Source of the DNA: Deinococcus marmoris DSM 12784
Lineage (GTDB): Bacteria; Deinococcota; Deinococci; Deinococcales; Deinococcaceae
Direction of reading: 5' to 3'
Assembly (NCBI RefSeq): GCF_000701405.1
Contig: NZ_JNIV01000098.1
Location: 1 to 15,247, forward strand
Length of the DNA stretch: 15,247 bases
The position numbers and the translations under genes were made by a program. This document shows, piece after piece, positions 7,401 to 12,812 of the stretch (its first letter is position 1; each line of letters begins with the position of its first letter). Below the pieces are notes generated by a model. The model was not told the origin of the DNA, ran no database searches, and worked only from the letters and a program-made list of their open reading frames with translations.

Positions 7401-8183
7401 GAGGCGGTCTTCCAGTCCGGGTGGCCCCAGTCCACCCAGGAACCCATCGGCGCGCACTGCCAGAACCAGAAAGCCCTCTGGCGGCCCCACCTGGGCGGTC
7501 CGCCACACGGGCAGCGCCAGCAGGAAACCGGGCAGGGGTTGCCCCGCCTCATCTTTTTGCACCAGTTCGGTGCGCGCGCTGGCCTGGAGTTCTGCGCGTT
7601 CCCTGGCCCCGTTCAGGGCGGCGCGGCGCACCGGTTCGCTGTACAGATCGAAGCCCAGCGCCCCCAGATTCTCGGCGTTGGCCGGGGCGATCACCGAGAC
7701 CGGCACGCGGATGGCCCGCGCCGATTCGCCCCCACGCACTGTGGAACCTGAACGCACGGTGGAATCCGGGCGAATGGTGTAATCAGGCTGCACGGTGCGC
7801 CGAAGCCGCGCGGTCAGGGCGTCGGTATTGCCGTCGGGCACCCAGACCCCGAAGGCCAGCGCCTGCACGCCGGGATAGCGCCGCGTCAGGTCGATGCCGT
7901 CCACGAAGCGCACGAATTCGCTCTCGTCGAGCAGATCGGGATGCACCTGCCAGCCTGCCCGCGCGGTTCGCAGCAGGCGGTCATAGTCGCTCATGCGGTC
8001 TTTGAGGGCCAGCGTGTAGGCCAGCGTTTCGCGCTCGAAGCGGTCCCGCTGCTGCGCCTGCACGAAGCCTGAAATCACGAGCGCGGCGGTCAGCGACAGC
8101 AGCAGGATCAGCCCCAGCACTAGCAGCGGCGCACGCCGCGAGGCGCGGCCAACTCCCGGTGCTGGAGCGGCAGGCACGGTCAC
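4431..8183 (-). CDS. Membrane hybrid-sensor histidine kinase, CHASE-PAS-PAS-PAS-GAF-HisKA-HATPase
   Basis: This encodes 1250 residues from GTG 8183. A transmembrane helix at ~18-41 and another at ~310-333 bracket an extracytoplasmic CHASE domain (YPGVQALAFGVWVP; VIAPANAENLGALGFDLYSE), a small-ligand sensor. Three PAS domains follow: ~358-465, ~473-635 (with a Gly/Gln/Ser-rich insert) and ~645-757 (a typical PAS with GLPQIVWQADPRGE and LLHPEDRADYQRGW). Then come a GAF-like domain ~765-945, a coiled coil ~950-988 (RVQRRTEELEHANQELEAF), HisKA with YSVSHDLRTPLRHIVGF (phospho-His995), and HATPase with NLLSNAIKYT (N box), VRDNGVGF (G1) and GIGIGLANVRR (G2). The kinase core resembles bacteriophytochrome-type kinases. 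There is no receiver. The start overlaps the aroE stop (GTGA 8180-8183) and the stop overlaps the next kinase (ATGA), giving a coupled operon. Several in-frame tandem repeats fall in linkers. The ligand is unknown. Confidence 0.93.
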   Translation of the reverse strand: MTVPAAPAPGVGRASRRAPLLVLGLILLLSLTAALVISGFVQAQQRDRFERETLAYTLALKDRMSDYDRLLRTARAGWQVHPDLLDESEFVRFVDGIDLTRRYPGVQALAFGVWVPDGNTDALTARLRRTVQPDYTIRPDSTVRSGSTVRGGESARAIRVPVSVIAPANAENLGALGFDLYSEPVRRAALNGARERAELQASARTELVQKDEAGQPLPGFLLALPVWRTAQVGPPEGFLVLAVRADGFLGGLGPPGLEDRLSVSVRLDDQPLTGAVRPDYFQDSTTLMLAGQPWTLTYAAPRSFGQDAAAGVPVLVMLAGLLVAGLAYLLVGSQVLARSRAETLNVSLGRARAQQEQARAEFEAIFQSMQDAAAFTDPQGQIRLVNRALERQFGHSASALIGQPLSALHLDTRLNERQTFQALTTPYRRADGSVFSGEAQRSAVQDAGGERLGLLEVVRDVSERVSAEQAIVRGERRYRGVLDAIPHILQVSDSAGRVTYSNTQHRDLLGGGDLSARMTPEGRAAFEQLWREVRERGEVGQYAASAEVQLQVGGDQEGNSQVGSGLTTNAGSRRWFTLRLSPIRIGDGPGIRAGEGQNVAGHGSAGQGSADQGTTGQPELVQTQEWITSATDIHDRLTAERRAQRGEERYRSVLEGLPQIVWQADPRGESLAFNRRWEEYVGSERASGGFLGLLHPEDRADYQRGWAAAIRSGRPFEAEHRLLSAEGRYRNFVTRGLPVLDHTGMVLEWVGTSTDVDDSVYEENAARLLADVAGDLATRRPEIKPTPTRPHVMAPLLMPPYLTAPSRPAVYRAALGRVTARFAEGAALWSIRDGSTRDGSAQQQAPQTTLPELLASSSLHPAWQTGHMRAFLDGLLEQVTRNEDPLFIPSHPLLHGVNATGALLYPLLGAGGRLCGVLGLFYRQELTGRDHDLAQEISGRFAAALDNDALQERVAGAQRELQALNLSLEDRVQRRTEELEHANQELEAFSYSVSHDLRTPLRHIVGFGDLLGKELLNQQTRSEQEGAAGGGGLSAKGQRYLSIITDSAGRMSQLIDDLLEFSRMGRQELRRERVDLLTLLKTGWEQLEPDREGRHITFTLPDTLPAVPGDAGLLGLVVTNLLSNAIKYTRTRDHATVDVSAQVDAGAGRGGAITLTVRDNGVGFNPEYLDKLFGVFQRLHRTDEFEGIGIGLANVRRIVTRHGGRVGADACQGAWAEFWITLPLEAGAWADSPAAGAASQTASQTNVERA
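4449..4472. repeat. Perfect 12-bp tandem duplication in the kinase C-terminus
   Basis: The plus strand reads GGTCTGGCTGGC twice (4449-4460 and 4461-4472). On the minus strand this encodes the SQTASQT tail of the sensor kinase. The copies are identical and in frame, so this looks like a recent slippage duplication close to the stop codon. Confidence 0.85.
5664..5693. repeat. 15-bp tandem repeat inside the GAF region of the sensor kinase
   Basis: Two 15-nt units encode IRDGS and TRDGS (residues 831-840) and differ at a few bases. They are followed by a glutamine run (QQQ), making a low-complexity surface loop. Confidence 0.7.
6324..6398. repeat. 15-bp periodic repeat in the second PAS domain's insert
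   Basis: About five degenerate 15-nt units encode the pentapeptides GQNVA, GHGSA, GQGSA, DQGTT and GQPEL (residues 596-620). The middle units are nearly identical in DNA. The insert lies between two beta strands of the second PAS-like domain and is presumably flexible. Confidence 0.7.
7725..7796. repeat. 18-bp tandem repeat (four units) in the CHASE domain
   Basis: Four in-frame 18-nt units encode TVQPDY, TIRPDS, TVRSGS and TVRGGE (residues 130-153), within a loop of the extracytoplasmic sensor domain. The units share the ACC/ACA-rTn-CG start and have diverged in the second half, suggesting an older expansion than the 12-bp duplication near the stop. Confidence 0.7.
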
Positions 8184-9052
8184 GGCGCTGTTTCTCCAGC
8201 CTGCGCTGCGTCTCCAGCTTCAGGACTCAGCGCCTCCAGCCCCAATGCTTCCAGGAACACCGAAACTGGCACGTCCACCCCGGTCCACGCGGCAAAGGCC
8301 AGCCGCGCCTGATGCGCCAGCATGCCTAGGCCGTTCTCGGCGCGCAGACCTGCCGCGCGGGCGTCGCGCAGCAGCCGGGTCTCGGTGGGGCGGTAGACCA
8401 TGTCGTACACCAGGGCCGACGGGGCCAGCGGCGGAAAGACGGACAGGGGAGAGTCCTCCGGCGCGTCCAGCCCGGCGCTGCTGGCATTGACCAGCAGGGT
8501 CACGGCGGACCACGGCGCAGTTTCGGGCCAAGCCGCCCGCCCGCCCAGTTCGGCGGCCAGCGCCTGCGCGCGGGCGTGGGTGCGGTTGACGATCAGGACT
8601 TCATGGCCTGCCTGTTTCAGCGCGTAGACCGCCGCCCGCGCTGCGCCGCCCGCGCCCAGCACCACGCTCAGGCCACCTTTCGGCGCGTCCGCATCGGCCA
8701 GGGCCGCCAGAAAGCCGGGCGCGTCGGTGTTGTCACCCCGCAGTTTGCCGCCCTTGTCAATAATGGTATTGACCGCCCCGATGGCCCGCGCTGCCGGGGT
8801 CAGGTCATCCAGCAGCGCCAGCACGCTTTCCTTGTGCGGCAGGCTGAGGTTGGCCCCCAGGATGCCGGAGGCCCGCAATCCAGCGACCGCTTCCGGCAGA
8901 TCGGCGGCCAGGACGCGACGCGCCTCATAATCACCGTCAATCCCGGCGTGCGCGAAGGCGGCGCGGTGCATCTGCGGTGACAGCGAGTGGGCCGCCGGGT
9001 CAGCGAACAGATAGGCGTGTTGGGGGGCGTGGTCACGGTCCGGCACGTTCAC
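8180..9052 (-). CDS. aroE: Shikimate dehydrogenase (NADP+)
   Basis: AroE reduces 3-dehydroshikimate to shikimate with NADPH in the cytoplasmic aromatic amino acid pathway. Starting at GTG 9052 the protein has 290 residues. Substrate-site motifs are present: HSLSP (Ser23, Ser25), LPHK (Lys74, the catalytic base), AVNT (Asn95) and GDNTD (Asp110, catalytic partner). The nucleotide-binding loop VLGAGGAARA (131-140) and NRTHA (NADP phosphate clamp) follow, then the C-terminal LGMLAHQARLAFAAWTG helix. An upstream ATG at 9124 is in frame but adds 24 Arg/Pro-rich residues not seen in the family. A TACACT -10 box 7 nt before GTG 9052 argues for a leaderless start there; GTG 9046 is another option. The gene leads an operon whose next two members are sensor kinases, an unusual partnership. 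Confidence 0.9.
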   Translation of the reverse strand: MNVPDRDHAPQHAYLFADPAAHSLSPQMHRAAFAHAGIDGDYEARRVLAADLPEAVAGLRASGILGANLSLPHKESVLALLDDLTPAARAIGAVNTIIDKGGKLRGDNTDAPGFLAALADADAPKGGLSVVLGAGGAARAAVYALKQAGHEVLIVNRTHARAQALAAELGGRAAWPETAPWSAVTLLVNASSAGLDAPEDSPLSVFPPLAPSALVYDMVYRPTETRLLRDARAAGLRAENGLGMLAHQARLAFAAWTGVDVPVSVFLEALGLEALSPEAGDAAQAGETAP

Positions 9053-9065
9053 GTTTCCCAGTGTA
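9053..9065 (-). promoter_or_regulatory. Leaderless-type -10 box of the aroE-kinase operon
   Basis: Minus-strand TACACT (9065-9060) is followed by 7 nt (GGGAAAC) and then GTG 9052. This is the TANNNT-N7-start layout of leaderless mRNAs. No clear -35 hexamer is visible upstream. The three coupled genes would all depend on this promoter unless internal ones exist. Confidence 0.45.
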
Positions 9066-9188
9066 GCCGCGTGCCGTGACGGAACTCTTGCGCGGCGTAC
9101 AGGGCGGGTTGGGGGTTTCCTCACGTCCCTGTCAACTTTGAGCAGGCAATGCGGGCGGGCGGGGCGATTTTGCTGTGCAGGCGGTCAC

Positions 9189-9200
9189 TACAGTTCGGTA
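9189..9200 (+). promoter_or_regulatory. Leaderless-type -10 box upstream of the phoH leader region
   Basis: TACAGT (9189-9194) is followed by 6 nt and then an ATG at 9201. It diverges from the aroE promoter across about 120 nt. It is the best-looking candidate promoter for the phoH transcript, giving a leader of about 200 nt with short ORFs. No -35 match stands out. The rest of the 9066-9306 gap holds no recognisable gene or palindrome. Confidence 0.4.
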
Positions 9201-9389
9201 ATGAGTCAGAGTCCAGTCCCAAAGCTGCGTTCAGGTTCGCTGCGGGCGGAATGTGCCGCAGACCACGCCACACTTCCGGCACACTGCCGACAATGGGGGC
9301 ATCCGAATGACCCTTCCTCTTTTCCCGCCGCCAGAGTTGTTTCTGGGGCAGGCTGCGCCGCGCGTGGACGCCACGCCGGACTGCGTTGA
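9201..9389 (+). CDS. Possible 62-aa leader ORF upstream of phoH
   Basis: This ORF starts at the ATG placed 6 nt after the TACAGT box and begins MSQSPVPKLRSGSLRAECAA. It is rich in Arg, Cys and His and resembles no family I know. Third codon positions are not strongly GC-biased, unlike real genes here, so coding potential is weak. It overlaps the 9307 leader ORF in another frame. Its placement relative to the -10 box is the only support. Confidence 0.2.
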   Translation: MSQSPVPKLRSGSLRAECAADHATLPAHCRQWGHPNDPSSFPAARVVSGAGCAARGRHAGLR

Positions 9390-9411
9390 TCCCACCACAG
9401 GAGCCGAGTGA
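9307..9411 (+). CDS. 34-aa ORF coupled to phoH
   Basis: The ORF begins MTLPLFPPPELFLGQ and ends PTTGAE, with TGA at 9409-9411. The stop overlaps the phoH GTG by 4 nt (GTGA 9408-9411), the same arrangement as in the coupled operon genes of this window. An even shorter frame (MGASE, from ATG 9293) ends with TGA overlapping this ATG in the same way. Only a GGGGG stretch at 9295-9299 resembles a ribosome site. The function is unknown. It may be a leader peptide that delivers ribosomes to phoH, or chance. Confidence 0.35.
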   Translation: MTLPLFPPPELFLGQAAPRVDATPDCVDPTTGAE

Positions 9412-10493
9412 CTGACCCGCAACAGCAAGACCTGCAACAGCAGGACCAGAGCCAGACCGATACCGTCTCTCCCGCCGCCAGCGCTGTCATTGCCCTCAAA
9501 GACCAGCGTGAGGCCCTGGGCCTGCTGGGCACGGGGGACGCCAATCTGCGCCGCATGCGCGAGCTGACCCGCGCCAAACTGGTGGCGCGCGGCGAGACCG
9601 TAACCATTACCGGCACCGAAGCCGAGGTCCAGGGGGCCGAGCGCATGGTCCGCGACGCGCTGGATGTGGTGCGCGGCGGCGGTGAACTGACCCCCGAAAG
9701 CCTGCTGAGAAGCGCCCGCATGAGCGGCGAGGGCCGCAGCCTGGCCGCCGAGACCCAGATGCCGGGCCTGAGCCTGCCACGCGGTCTCAAGCCCAAGACG
9801 CCAGGGCAGAAACTTTATCTGGAGCGCATCGCCGCCAGCGACATCACCTTTGGCGTCGGCCCCGCCGGGACGGGCAAAACGTACATGGCCGTGGCGATGG
9901 CGATTCAGGCGCTGAAAACCAAGACAGTCAAGCGCATCATCCTGACGCGTCCAGCGGTGGAGGCCGGGGAAAAGCTGGGTTTCCTTCCCGGTGACCTCCA
10001 GGCCAAGATCGACCCGTACCTGCGCCCGCTGTACGACGCGTTGCAGGACATGCTCGATCAGGACAAGTTCGAGGCGTACCTGACCAGCGGGGTGATCGAG
10101 ATTGCGCCGCTGGCATTCATGCGGGGTCGCACCCTCAACGACGCCTTCATCATCCTGGACGAGGCGCAGAACACCACGGGCGAGCAGATGAAGATGTTCC
10201 TGACCCGCATGGGCTTTTCCAGCCGCGTGGTCATCACCGGGGACGTGACCCAGATCGATCTGCCGCGCCACATCACCAGCGGGTTGGCGGTGGCCAAGCG
10301 CGTGCTGAGCCAGATCGAGGGCATCGCGTGGCACGAATTTACCGATGTGGACGTGGTGCGTCACCCGCTGGTGGGCAAGATCATCCGGGCCTACGAGCAG
10401 GCCGAGAACGCCGAGGACGACAAACGCTCTGCCCGTCGGGGCGAATTCGCCAGCATTCCCGAAGCCGAGGGCGATCCGCAGCCGCAGGGCTGA
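9408..10493 (+). CDS. phoH: PhoH family ATPase (PhoH-like protein)
   Basis: This encodes 361 residues from GTG 9408, with AGGAG (9399-9403) 4 nt upstream. A glutamine-rich N-terminus (DPQQQDLQQQDQSQ, from a 15-nt tandem repeat) precedes a KH-like RNA-binding segment at ~25-90 (LGLLGTGDANLRRMRELT, VTITGTEAEVQGAERMV). The PhoH ATPase domain follows at ~128-335, with Walker A GPAGTGKT (151-158), ILTRPAVEAGEKLGFLPGD, Walker B FIILDEAQN (Asp251, Glu252), and sensor-like VVITGDVTQIDLP. PhoH proteins are cytoplasmic P-loop ATPases linked to RNA metabolism; in many bacteria phoH lies next to ybeY, as here. The acidic tail (NAEDDKRS, PEAEGDPQ) is low complexity. A strong terminator follows the gene, so ybeY has its own promoter. 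Confidence 0.95.
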   Translation: MTDPQQQDLQQQDQSQTDTVSPAASAVIALKDQREALGLLGTGDANLRRMRELTRAKLVARGETVTITGTEAEVQGAERMVRDALDVVRGGGELTPESLLRSARMSGEGRSLAAETQMPGLSLPRGLKPKTPGQKLYLERIAASDITFGVGPAGTGKTYMAVAMAIQALKTKTVKRIILTRPAVEAGEKLGFLPGDLQAKIDPYLRPLYDALQDMLDQDKFEAYLTSGVIEIAPLAFMRGRTLNDAFIILDEAQNTTGEQMKMFLTRMGFSSRVVITGDVTQIDLPRHITSGLAVAKRVLSQIEGIAWHEFTDVDVVRHPLVGKIIRAYEQAENAEDDKRSARRGEFASIPEAEGDPQPQG

Positions 10494-10527
10494 AGTCTCG
10501 TAATCAGGAGGGAGGAGGGCTGGATCA

Positions 10528-10566
10528 GGAGGGCTGGCGCGTGTAAGTCGCGTCAGCCCTCTCTTT
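10528..10566 (+). terminator. Intrinsic terminator after phoH
   Basis: The 12-nt arm AGGGCTGGCGCG (10530-10541) pairs with CGCGTCAGCCCT (10549-10560) with a single G-U and a 7-nt loop, extendable by two more pairs. It is followed by the pyrimidine-rich CTCTTTCT. A direct copy of AGGAGGGCTGG lies at 10513-10523, just before the stem (second copy 10527-10537), and could pair with the same right arm. Confidence 0.75.
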
Positions 10567-10582
10567 CTGACACTTCTTGTAT

Positions 10583-10596
10583 TACGCTGTGCCCCA
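10583..10596 (+). promoter_or_regulatory. Leaderless-type -10 box of ybeY-dgkA
   Basis: TACGCT (10583-10588) is followed by 8 nt and the ybeY ATG at 10597, with no Shine-Dalgarno sequence in between. It sits right after the phoH terminator. This points to an independent, probably leaderless ybeY-dgkA transcript. Confidence 0.5.
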
Positions 10597-11064
<468 letters not shown>

Positions 11065-11066
11065 TC

Positions 11067-11450
11067 ATGCGCTCGGACGGCTCGGCCCTGAACCCCCGCC
11101 GCTGGTGGCGTTCGGCGGGCTTTGCCTGGGCGGGAATCCGGCACGCCTACCGCTCGCAGGCCAATTTCCGCATCGAGGTCTGGGCGGGTGTTCTGGTGCT
11201 GATCGCAGCCGCATTCCTCCGCGTTCCCCTGGCTCCTATCGCCCTGGCGTGCGCGCTGGTGCTGGCGCTGGAGCTGGTCAATACCGCGCTGGAAGCCGTG
11301 GTGGATCTGGCCAGTCCCGAACTGCACCCGCTGGCAAAAGTTGCCAAGGATGCCGCCGCCGGAGCCGTGCTGATCGCCTCTGCCGGGGCGCTGGTGGTGG
11401 GTCTGGTGCTGCTGCTGCCGCCACTGTGGAGGGTGTTGGGTGGTGAATAG
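11067..11450 (+). CDS. dgkA: Diacylglycerol/undecaprenol kinase family protein
   Basis: This encodes 127 residues from ATG 11067, 2 nt after the ybeY stop. An in-frame ATG at 11004 is inside ybeY and adds no family sequence. The protein is a small membrane kinase with three hydrophobic helices: ~36-55 (VWAGVLVLIAAAFLRVP), ~56-75 and ~95-120 (LVVGLVLLLPPLW). The family signature is clear: ELVNTALEAVVDL, with the Glu, Asn, Glu and Asp that bind Mg-ATP. FRIEVWAGV precedes the first helix. In Gram-positive-like lineages this family phosphorylates undecaprenol for cell wall precursor recycling; which lipid is used here cannot be told from sequence. The phoH-ybeY-dgkA order is widely conserved. Confidence 0.92.
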   Translation: MRSDGSALNPRRWWRSAGFAWAGIRHAYRSQANFRIEVWAGVLVLIAAAFLRVPLAPIALACALVLALELVNTALEAVVDLASPELHPLAKVAKDAAAGAVLIASAGALVVGLVLLLPPLWRVLGGE

Positions 11451-11464
11451 AAACATTCTCCCCC

Positions 11465-11510
11465 CAGACTGAGTCCCTCCTCTCACCCCATCCCCGCCCA
11501 GTCTGAGAGG
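11465..11510 (+). promoter_or_regulatory. Possible ribosome-site hairpins before the acetyltransferase gene
   Basis: CCTCTCA (11479-11485) is complementary to TGAGAGG (11504-11510), which holds the GAGAGG ribosome site 8 nt before ATG 11519. Separately, CAGACT (11465-11470) is complementary to AGTCTG (11500-11505). The two pairings compete for overlapping bases, so only one can form at a time. No T run follows, so it is not a clear dgkA terminator. Confidence 0.3.
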
Positions 11511-11518
11511 ATGGCCCC

Positions 11519-12088
11519 ATGACCTCCCTTCCCCCCGTTCAGACCGTGACCCTGCGGGGACGCAGGCCGCGTGACCTGCCGGTGCTGCGGCGCTGGCTGG
11601 CCGATCCGCTGGCCGAATGGCGCAAATGGGACGCGCCGTATTTCCACGCGGCGTCCACCACCGCCACACTGCAAGCCTATGTGGAGCGGCTGGAACGCAC
11701 CCCCACCCGCTCGGATGAGCGCGTGATTGACGTGGACGGCGAGTGCGTGGGCATGGTCAACCGCAGCCAGGAGGAACCGGCGGGGGGCGGCTGGTGGGAC
11801 CTGGGCATCCTGATCTACGACCCGGCGCACTGGGGGCACGGCACCGGCACGCTGGCGCTGCGGCTGTGGGTCACGGCCACCTTCGACGAGACCGACGCCC
11901 ACGTCCTGACTTTCACCACCTGGGGCGGCAACGAACGCATGATCCACGCCGCCCGTAAGCTGGGCTTTCAGGAAGCGGCCCGTATCCGCGAGGCCCGAAT
12001 GGTGGACGGCGTGCGGCACGACAGCGTGCGCCTGGACCTGCTGCGGCGAGAGTGGACCAGTTTGCAGGAGTCGCCGCAGAGCTCATGA
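11519..12088 (+). CDS. GNAT family N-acetyltransferase (RimJ/RimL-like)
   Basis: This encodes 189 residues with GAGAGG 8 nt before ATG 11519. It is a GNAT fold of the RimJ/RimL subgroup: N-terminal RGRRPRDLPVLRRWLADP, strand VIDVDGECVGMVNRS, strand WWDLGILIYDPAHWG, then the acetyl-CoA pyrophosphate loop WGHGTGTLAL (105-114), and NERMIHAARKLGFQEAARIR with the conserved Asn and Gly-Phe of the C-terminal motif. Such enzymes transfer an acetyl group to an amine on proteins, antibiotics or metabolites; no substrate can be assigned. Its stop overlaps the next gene (ATGA 12085-12088), so both are probably co-translated. Confidence 0.9.
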   Translation: MTSLPPVQTVTLRGRRPRDLPVLRRWLADPLAEWRKWDAPYFHAASTTATLQAYVERLERTPTRSDERVIDVDGECVGMVNRSQEEPAGGGWWDLGILIYDPAHWGHGTGTLALRLWVTATFDETDAHVLTFTTWGGNERMIHAARKLGFQEAARIREARMVDGVRHDSVRLDLLRREWTSLQESPQSS

Positions 12089-12720
12089 GCCGCGCAGAGT
12101 CCATGAGCCGCAAGGACAAGCCGCCGCTGAATCCTCCCGGCTTCCTGGCGACCCAGGATCTCAAGGACCGGGGCTGGACGCCCACGCTGATCGGGCGCTA
12201 TCTGGGCGAGCATGATCAGACCCGCCCCAACGGCCTCAGGATGGGCCGCCGCCGCCTGCCCCCCGTCAAGCTGTACGCCGAGGCCCGCGTGCATGAGGTA
12301 GAGCGCGACGACACCTTTCTGGCCGCCCAGGCCCGCGCTGCCGACGCCCGCGAACGCGCCGAACGCAACCGCGCCGTCCGTGAGGCCAGACGGGAGGCGC
12401 TGTTACAGGCGGCGGCGCAGTCGTACACGCCCGCCATCCACCCGGAGCCACTAAGAAAAGGCGCGGTCAAGAAGGCCCGTGAGCCGTACATGGAAGGTCT
12501 GGAAGCCGCGCTGGGCCGTTTGCAGCGCGAGATCGAGAAACTGACCGTAAAAGAGGACGCCCGCCTGGGCGAGTTGTTGCGCGAACGATTGGATGAGGCG
12601 CTGGCCGCCACATACGCGTGGTATCCCTCGCCTCACCAGCCCCCACCCGAGGCTGACGCTCCCGCACGCAAGAAAGGCAAGGCAAAGGCCAGCGACTGGC
12701 GCGAGTGGGACTGGGAGTGA
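12085..12720 (+). CDS. Basic helical protein of unknown function
   Basis: This encodes 211 residues from ATG 12085, which overlaps the acetyltransferase stop; ATG 12103 is an alternative and sits in a near-copy of the same local sequence. I cannot name the family. Residues ~14-70 form a compact segment (FLATQDLKDRGWTPTLIGRY, LGEHD, RLPPVKLYAEARVHEVE), a pattern I recall from uncharacterised bacterial proteins where it looks like a small winged or helical nucleic-acid-binding unit. This is impression, not proof. A highly charged helix ~75-115 (AADARERAERNRAVREARRE), another ~150-185 (LEAALGRLQREIEKLTVKED) and a basic tail (PARKKGKAKAS) ending WREWDWE follow. There are no membrane segments or signal peptide. 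The predicted coiled coils and positive charge would suit RNA or DNA binding. Codon use matches the chromosome, so it is a genuine gene. Confidence 0.8.
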   Translation: MSRAESMSRKDKPPLNPPGFLATQDLKDRGWTPTLIGRYLGEHDQTRPNGLRMGRRRLPPVKLYAEARVHEVERDDTFLAAQARAADARERAERNRAVREARREALLQAAAQSYTPAIHPEPLRKGAVKKAREPYMEGLEAALGRLQREIEKLTVKEDARLGELLRERLDEALAATYAWYPSPHQPPPEADAPARKKGKAKASDWREWDWE

Positions 12721-12759
12721 GGATCGGGACGGCCTGCCGAGACCTTCAGCGTCGGCAGC

Positions 12760-12788
12760 AAAACGCCCCACTGTCAGAAGTGGGGCGT
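12760..12788 (-). terminator. Intrinsic terminator of ftsH
   Basis: ACGCCCCACT (12763-12772) and AGTGGGGCGT (12779-12788) form a perfect 10-bp stem with a 6-nt loop. On the minus strand the stem runs into TTTT (12763-12760), as expected for ftsH, which ends 24 nt before it. It may also stop the convergent plus-strand gene, although the T run on that side is interrupted. Confidence 0.8.
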
Positions 12789-12812
12789 CGTCGTTCTGCA
12801 CAAGCTGTCAGC

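Noticed and set aside
9053..9124. N-terminal extension of AroE to ATG 9124
   Set aside because: The extra 24 residues are Arg/Pro-rich and not family-like, and the -10 box lies inside them.
9053..9306. Radiation/desiccation response motif in the aroE-phoH gap
   Set aside because: No AT-rich 17-bp palindrome of the kind recognised by DdrO in Deinococcus is present there or upstream of the other genes.
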